Source of the DNA: JBOHCT01 sp050699055
Lineage (GTDB): Bacteria; Actinomycetota; Actinomycetes; Streptosporangiales; JBOHCT01
NCBI GenBank assembly: GCA_050699055.1
Contig: JBOHCT010000061.1
Span: forward strand, 1 to 20,092
Length of the DNA: 20,092 nucleotides
Reading direction: 5' to 3'
In this document: one piece after another, positions 18,627 to 20,092 of the stretch
How positions within the stretch are numbered: position 1 is the first letter of the stretch
Layout of the letters: the number at the start of each line of letters is the position of its first letter
Translations under genes and position numbers: made by a program
The notes under the pieces: model-generated
Databases searched by the model: none
Seen by the model: only the letters and a program-made list of their open reading frames with translations
What the model was told of the DNA's origin: nothing

Positions 18627-19622
18627 TCAGCGTCGCACAGTGTCGTCACCGTCCCCACCCACCTCGGGATCCTCGCGAGCCAGCGCGGCGTCGCGCTGCG
18701 CCGCCGTCGGCAGCCCGTCGAGATCGGTCGCCACCTGGACCACCATGGCCGCGACGAGTCCAGCCTCGATGAGGCACCGGTCGACCCGGTGCCCGCGCAG
18801 CCAGGCGGAGAGGAAACCGGCGGCGAAGCCGTCGCCCGCCCCAACCGGGTCCGCCGGTGCGACGGCGGTGGCGGGCCGCCGCCACGTACGCGCGCCGTCT
18901 GTCGCGTACGCGCCACGTACCCCCTCCTTGACCACGACCAGCCCCGCGCCCCTGTCGAGGAACCAGCCGGGTCCATCCTCGCCGGCGAGCAGGGCGACCT
19001 CGTCGGCGGTGGCGAACACGACGTCGGCGCCGGCGGCGAGTGGCCGGAGCAGCTCCGCGGCATGGGCGGGCGGGGCGAGCTTGCGACGTACGTTCGGGTC
19101 GAAGCTGACCGGGACGCCGGCCGCCCTCGCCGTCTCGACCGCGGCGCGGGAGGTCGCCCGCGCGTCCGCGCCGAGCAGCGCCGTGATCCCGCTGAGGTGC
19201 AGCACGCGCCCGGCCGCGATGTAGGAGCTGTCGAGGTCGCCGGGAGAGAGACGGCCGCCCGCCGAGCCGGAACGGTAGTACAAAACGTCGATCGCGCGCT
19301 CGCCGTGGCAGTCGCGGACCAGCAGGCCCGTGGGGGACCCTCCGTCGACGCGCACCCTGGAGACGTCCACCCCGTCGGCCCGCAGTGTCGCGAGCACGAT
19401 GTCTCCGAAGGGGTCGGCCCCGACCCTGCCGAACCATCCGACACGGTGGCCGAGCCGGGCAAGACCGCAGGCGACGTTCGACTCGGCGCCGGCCACGGAA
19501 CGCCGGTACGTCGCGGCCGCCCGCAGCGGGACGCCCGGCTCGGCGAGGAGCAGCACCATCGCCTCGCCGAAGGTCACGACGTCGAGCGGCCCAGTCGCAG
19601 GTCCAGTCATCGGTCCAGCCAT
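18627..19622 (-). CDS. kdgK: PfkB-family carbohydrate kinase, probable 2-keto-3-deoxygluconate kinase
   Basis: A 331-residue ribokinase-fold kinase. GEAMVLL (19-25) and the substrate-side GAESNVACGLARLG (45-58) are typical of 2-keto-3-deoxygluconate kinases. The C-terminal PfkB signature DPVGAGDGFAAGF has the catalytic Asp at 264. The tight operon with KDPG aldolase supports KDG as substrate; fructokinase is the main alternative. The start is ambiguous: GTG 19634 (overlapping the PiT stop as GTGA), ATG 19622 or ATG 19610. They lie in a run of imperfect 12-base repeats encoding xTGT/MAGP/MTGP/ATGP. I chose ATG 19622, which has GGGG three bases upstream. The conserved domain begins at residue about 12 in any case. 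The tail after about 310 is acidic and poorly conserved. Confidence 0.88.
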   Translation of the reverse strand: MAGPMTGPATGPLDVVTFGEAMVLLLAEPGVPLRAAATYRRSVAGAESNVACGLARLGHRVGWFGRVGADPFGDIVLATLRADGVDVSRVRVDGGSPTGLLVRDCHGERAIDVLYYRSGSAGGRLSPGDLDSSYIAAGRVLHLSGITALLGADARATSRAAVETARAAGVPVSFDPNVRRKLAPPAHAAELLRPLAAGADVVFATADEVALLAGEDGPGWFLDRGAGLVVVKEGVRGAYATDGARTWRRPATAVAPADPVGAGDGFAAGFLSAWLRGHRVDRCLIEAGLVAAMVVQVATDLDGLPTAAQRDAALAREDPEVGGDGDDTVRR

Positions 19623-19630
19623 GGTCCCCG

Positions 19631-20092
19631 TCACAGGGCGAGCAGTGCGTGCACGATCCAATAGGTGATGGCGGCGACGATCCCGGCCGCTGGCAGGGTG
19701 AGGACCCACGCGCTCACGATGTTGCCGGCCACGCCCCAACGGACGGCGGACAGCCGCCTGGTCGCTCCGACGCCCATGATGGCCGAGGTGATCGTGTGTG
19801 TCGTCGAGATCGGCGCGTCGAAGATGTAGGCGGTGACGAACAGCACGGTGGACGCGCTCGCCTCGGCGGCGAAGCCCTTGGGCGGGTCGAGTTCGATGAC
19901 CCGACGCCCGAGCGTACGCATGATCCGCGCGCCCCCCGAGAACGTACCCAGCGACAGCACGGCGGCCGTCACGAAGATCACCCAGATCGGGATCGAGAAG
20001 CTCCGCAGGTATCCGGTCGTGACGAGCGCCAGGACGATGATCCCCATGGTCTTCTGCGCGTCCTGCAGGCCGTGGCCGAGGGCCATCGCGGC
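19631..20092 (-). CDS. PiT-family inorganic phosphate transporter (3' part; 5' end beyond window)
   Basis: The last 153 residues of a PiT phosphate/proton symporter; the reading frame is open to the window edge, and the Met near 20086 is internal. The C-terminal PiT repeat is recognisable: GHGLQDAQKTMG at the start of the fragment and DAPISTTHTITSAIMGVG (about residues 92-109), followed by AVRWGVAGNIVSAWVLTLPAA. Four or five membrane helices are visible. Members transport metal-phosphate complexes at low affinity. The stop overlaps or nearly touches the kinase start, so the kinase-aldolase pair may be co-transcribed with it. Confidence 0.93.
   Translation of the reverse strand, partial: AAMALGHGLQDAQKTMGIIVLALVTTGYLRSFSIPIWVIFVTAAVLSLGTFSGGARIMRTLGRRVIELDPPKGFAAEASASTVLFVTAYIFDAPISTTHTITSAIMGVGATRRLSAVRWGVAGNIVSAWVLTLPAAGIVAAITYWIVHALLAL

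Noticed and set aside
1..20092. CRISPR array, tRNA or rRNA genes
   Set aside because: No regularly spaced repeats and no cloverleaf or rRNA-like segments were seen on reading through; the only 16S-like string is the extended ribosome binding site at 4403-4417.

Overview
The window is very GC-rich DNA with strong G/C at third codon positions. It carries actinomycete hallmarks: mycothiol synthase (mshD), the orphan nitrogen regulator glnR, a Nur-like Fur protein, a SigL/RslA-type sigma/anti-sigma pair, a DUF1416 (SseC) protein and several probable leaderless genes. It is best read as a chromosomal piece of a free-living, Streptomyces-like or mycobacteria-like actinobacterium. The genus cannot be fixed from the sequence. 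I see no transposase, phage gene, CRISPR array, rRNA or tRNA.

Layout. 1-318: no convincing gene; a strong hairpin terminator (72-104). 319-1202: an XRE regulator followed by an HbhA-like basic coiled-coil protein, with a candidate autoregulatory palindrome in the promoter. 1290-2730: L-asparaginase and D-aminoacyl-tRNA deacylase, divergent with almost no gap. 2739-5100: ygfZ, a 165-bp inverted-repeat element, a Nur-like regulator, a 12-codon ORF with an extreme ribosome binding site on the opposite strand, and a nitrobindin. 5160-6639: an acyl-CoA dehydrogenase with a tiny membrane peptide gene upstream, flanked by two unrelated long palindromes. 6667-10552: two overlapping genes for membrane-anchored VirD4/TraG-like proteins, one with intact Walker motifs and one with a ruined P-loop. 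10713-16202: a sulfur/thiol and envelope block, all on the minus strand. In transcription order it is MoaD-like carrier, membrane protein, DUF2993 (LmeA-like), sigL, rslA, thioredoxin-like thiX, a Cys-rich leader peptide, DUF4395, thiosulfate sulfurtransferase and sseC. 16274-17941: glnR and mshD on the plus strand. 17973-20092: KDPG aldolase, KDG-type sugar kinase, and the 3' part of a PiT phosphate transporter.

How it works together. The 10.7-18 kb block matches, from memory, the mycobacterial order sseC-cysA-thiX-lmeA / glnR-mshD, but here a sigL-rslA pair sits between thiX and the lmeA-like gene. sigL has its own TGAACC-N16-CGTGTT promoter directly abutting a GTG codon. The sulfurtransferase operon begins with a leaderless Cys-containing uORF. 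Its stop codon forms one arm of a hairpin whose other arm covers the Shine-Dalgarno sequence of the next gene, a plausible cysteine-responsive attenuator. The kinase-aldolase pair would convert 2-keto-3-deoxygluconate to pyruvate plus glyceraldehyde 3-phosphate.

Most noteworthy: the VirD4-like active/degenerate pair, the cysteine attenuator, the 12-codon ORF with a near-perfect 15-nt anti-16S match, the sigL insertion, and the inverted-repeat element between nur and ygfZ. Starts were chosen by eye; many minus-strand genes lack a Shine-Dalgarno sequence but have a TAnnnT hexamer 6-8 bases before the start codon.
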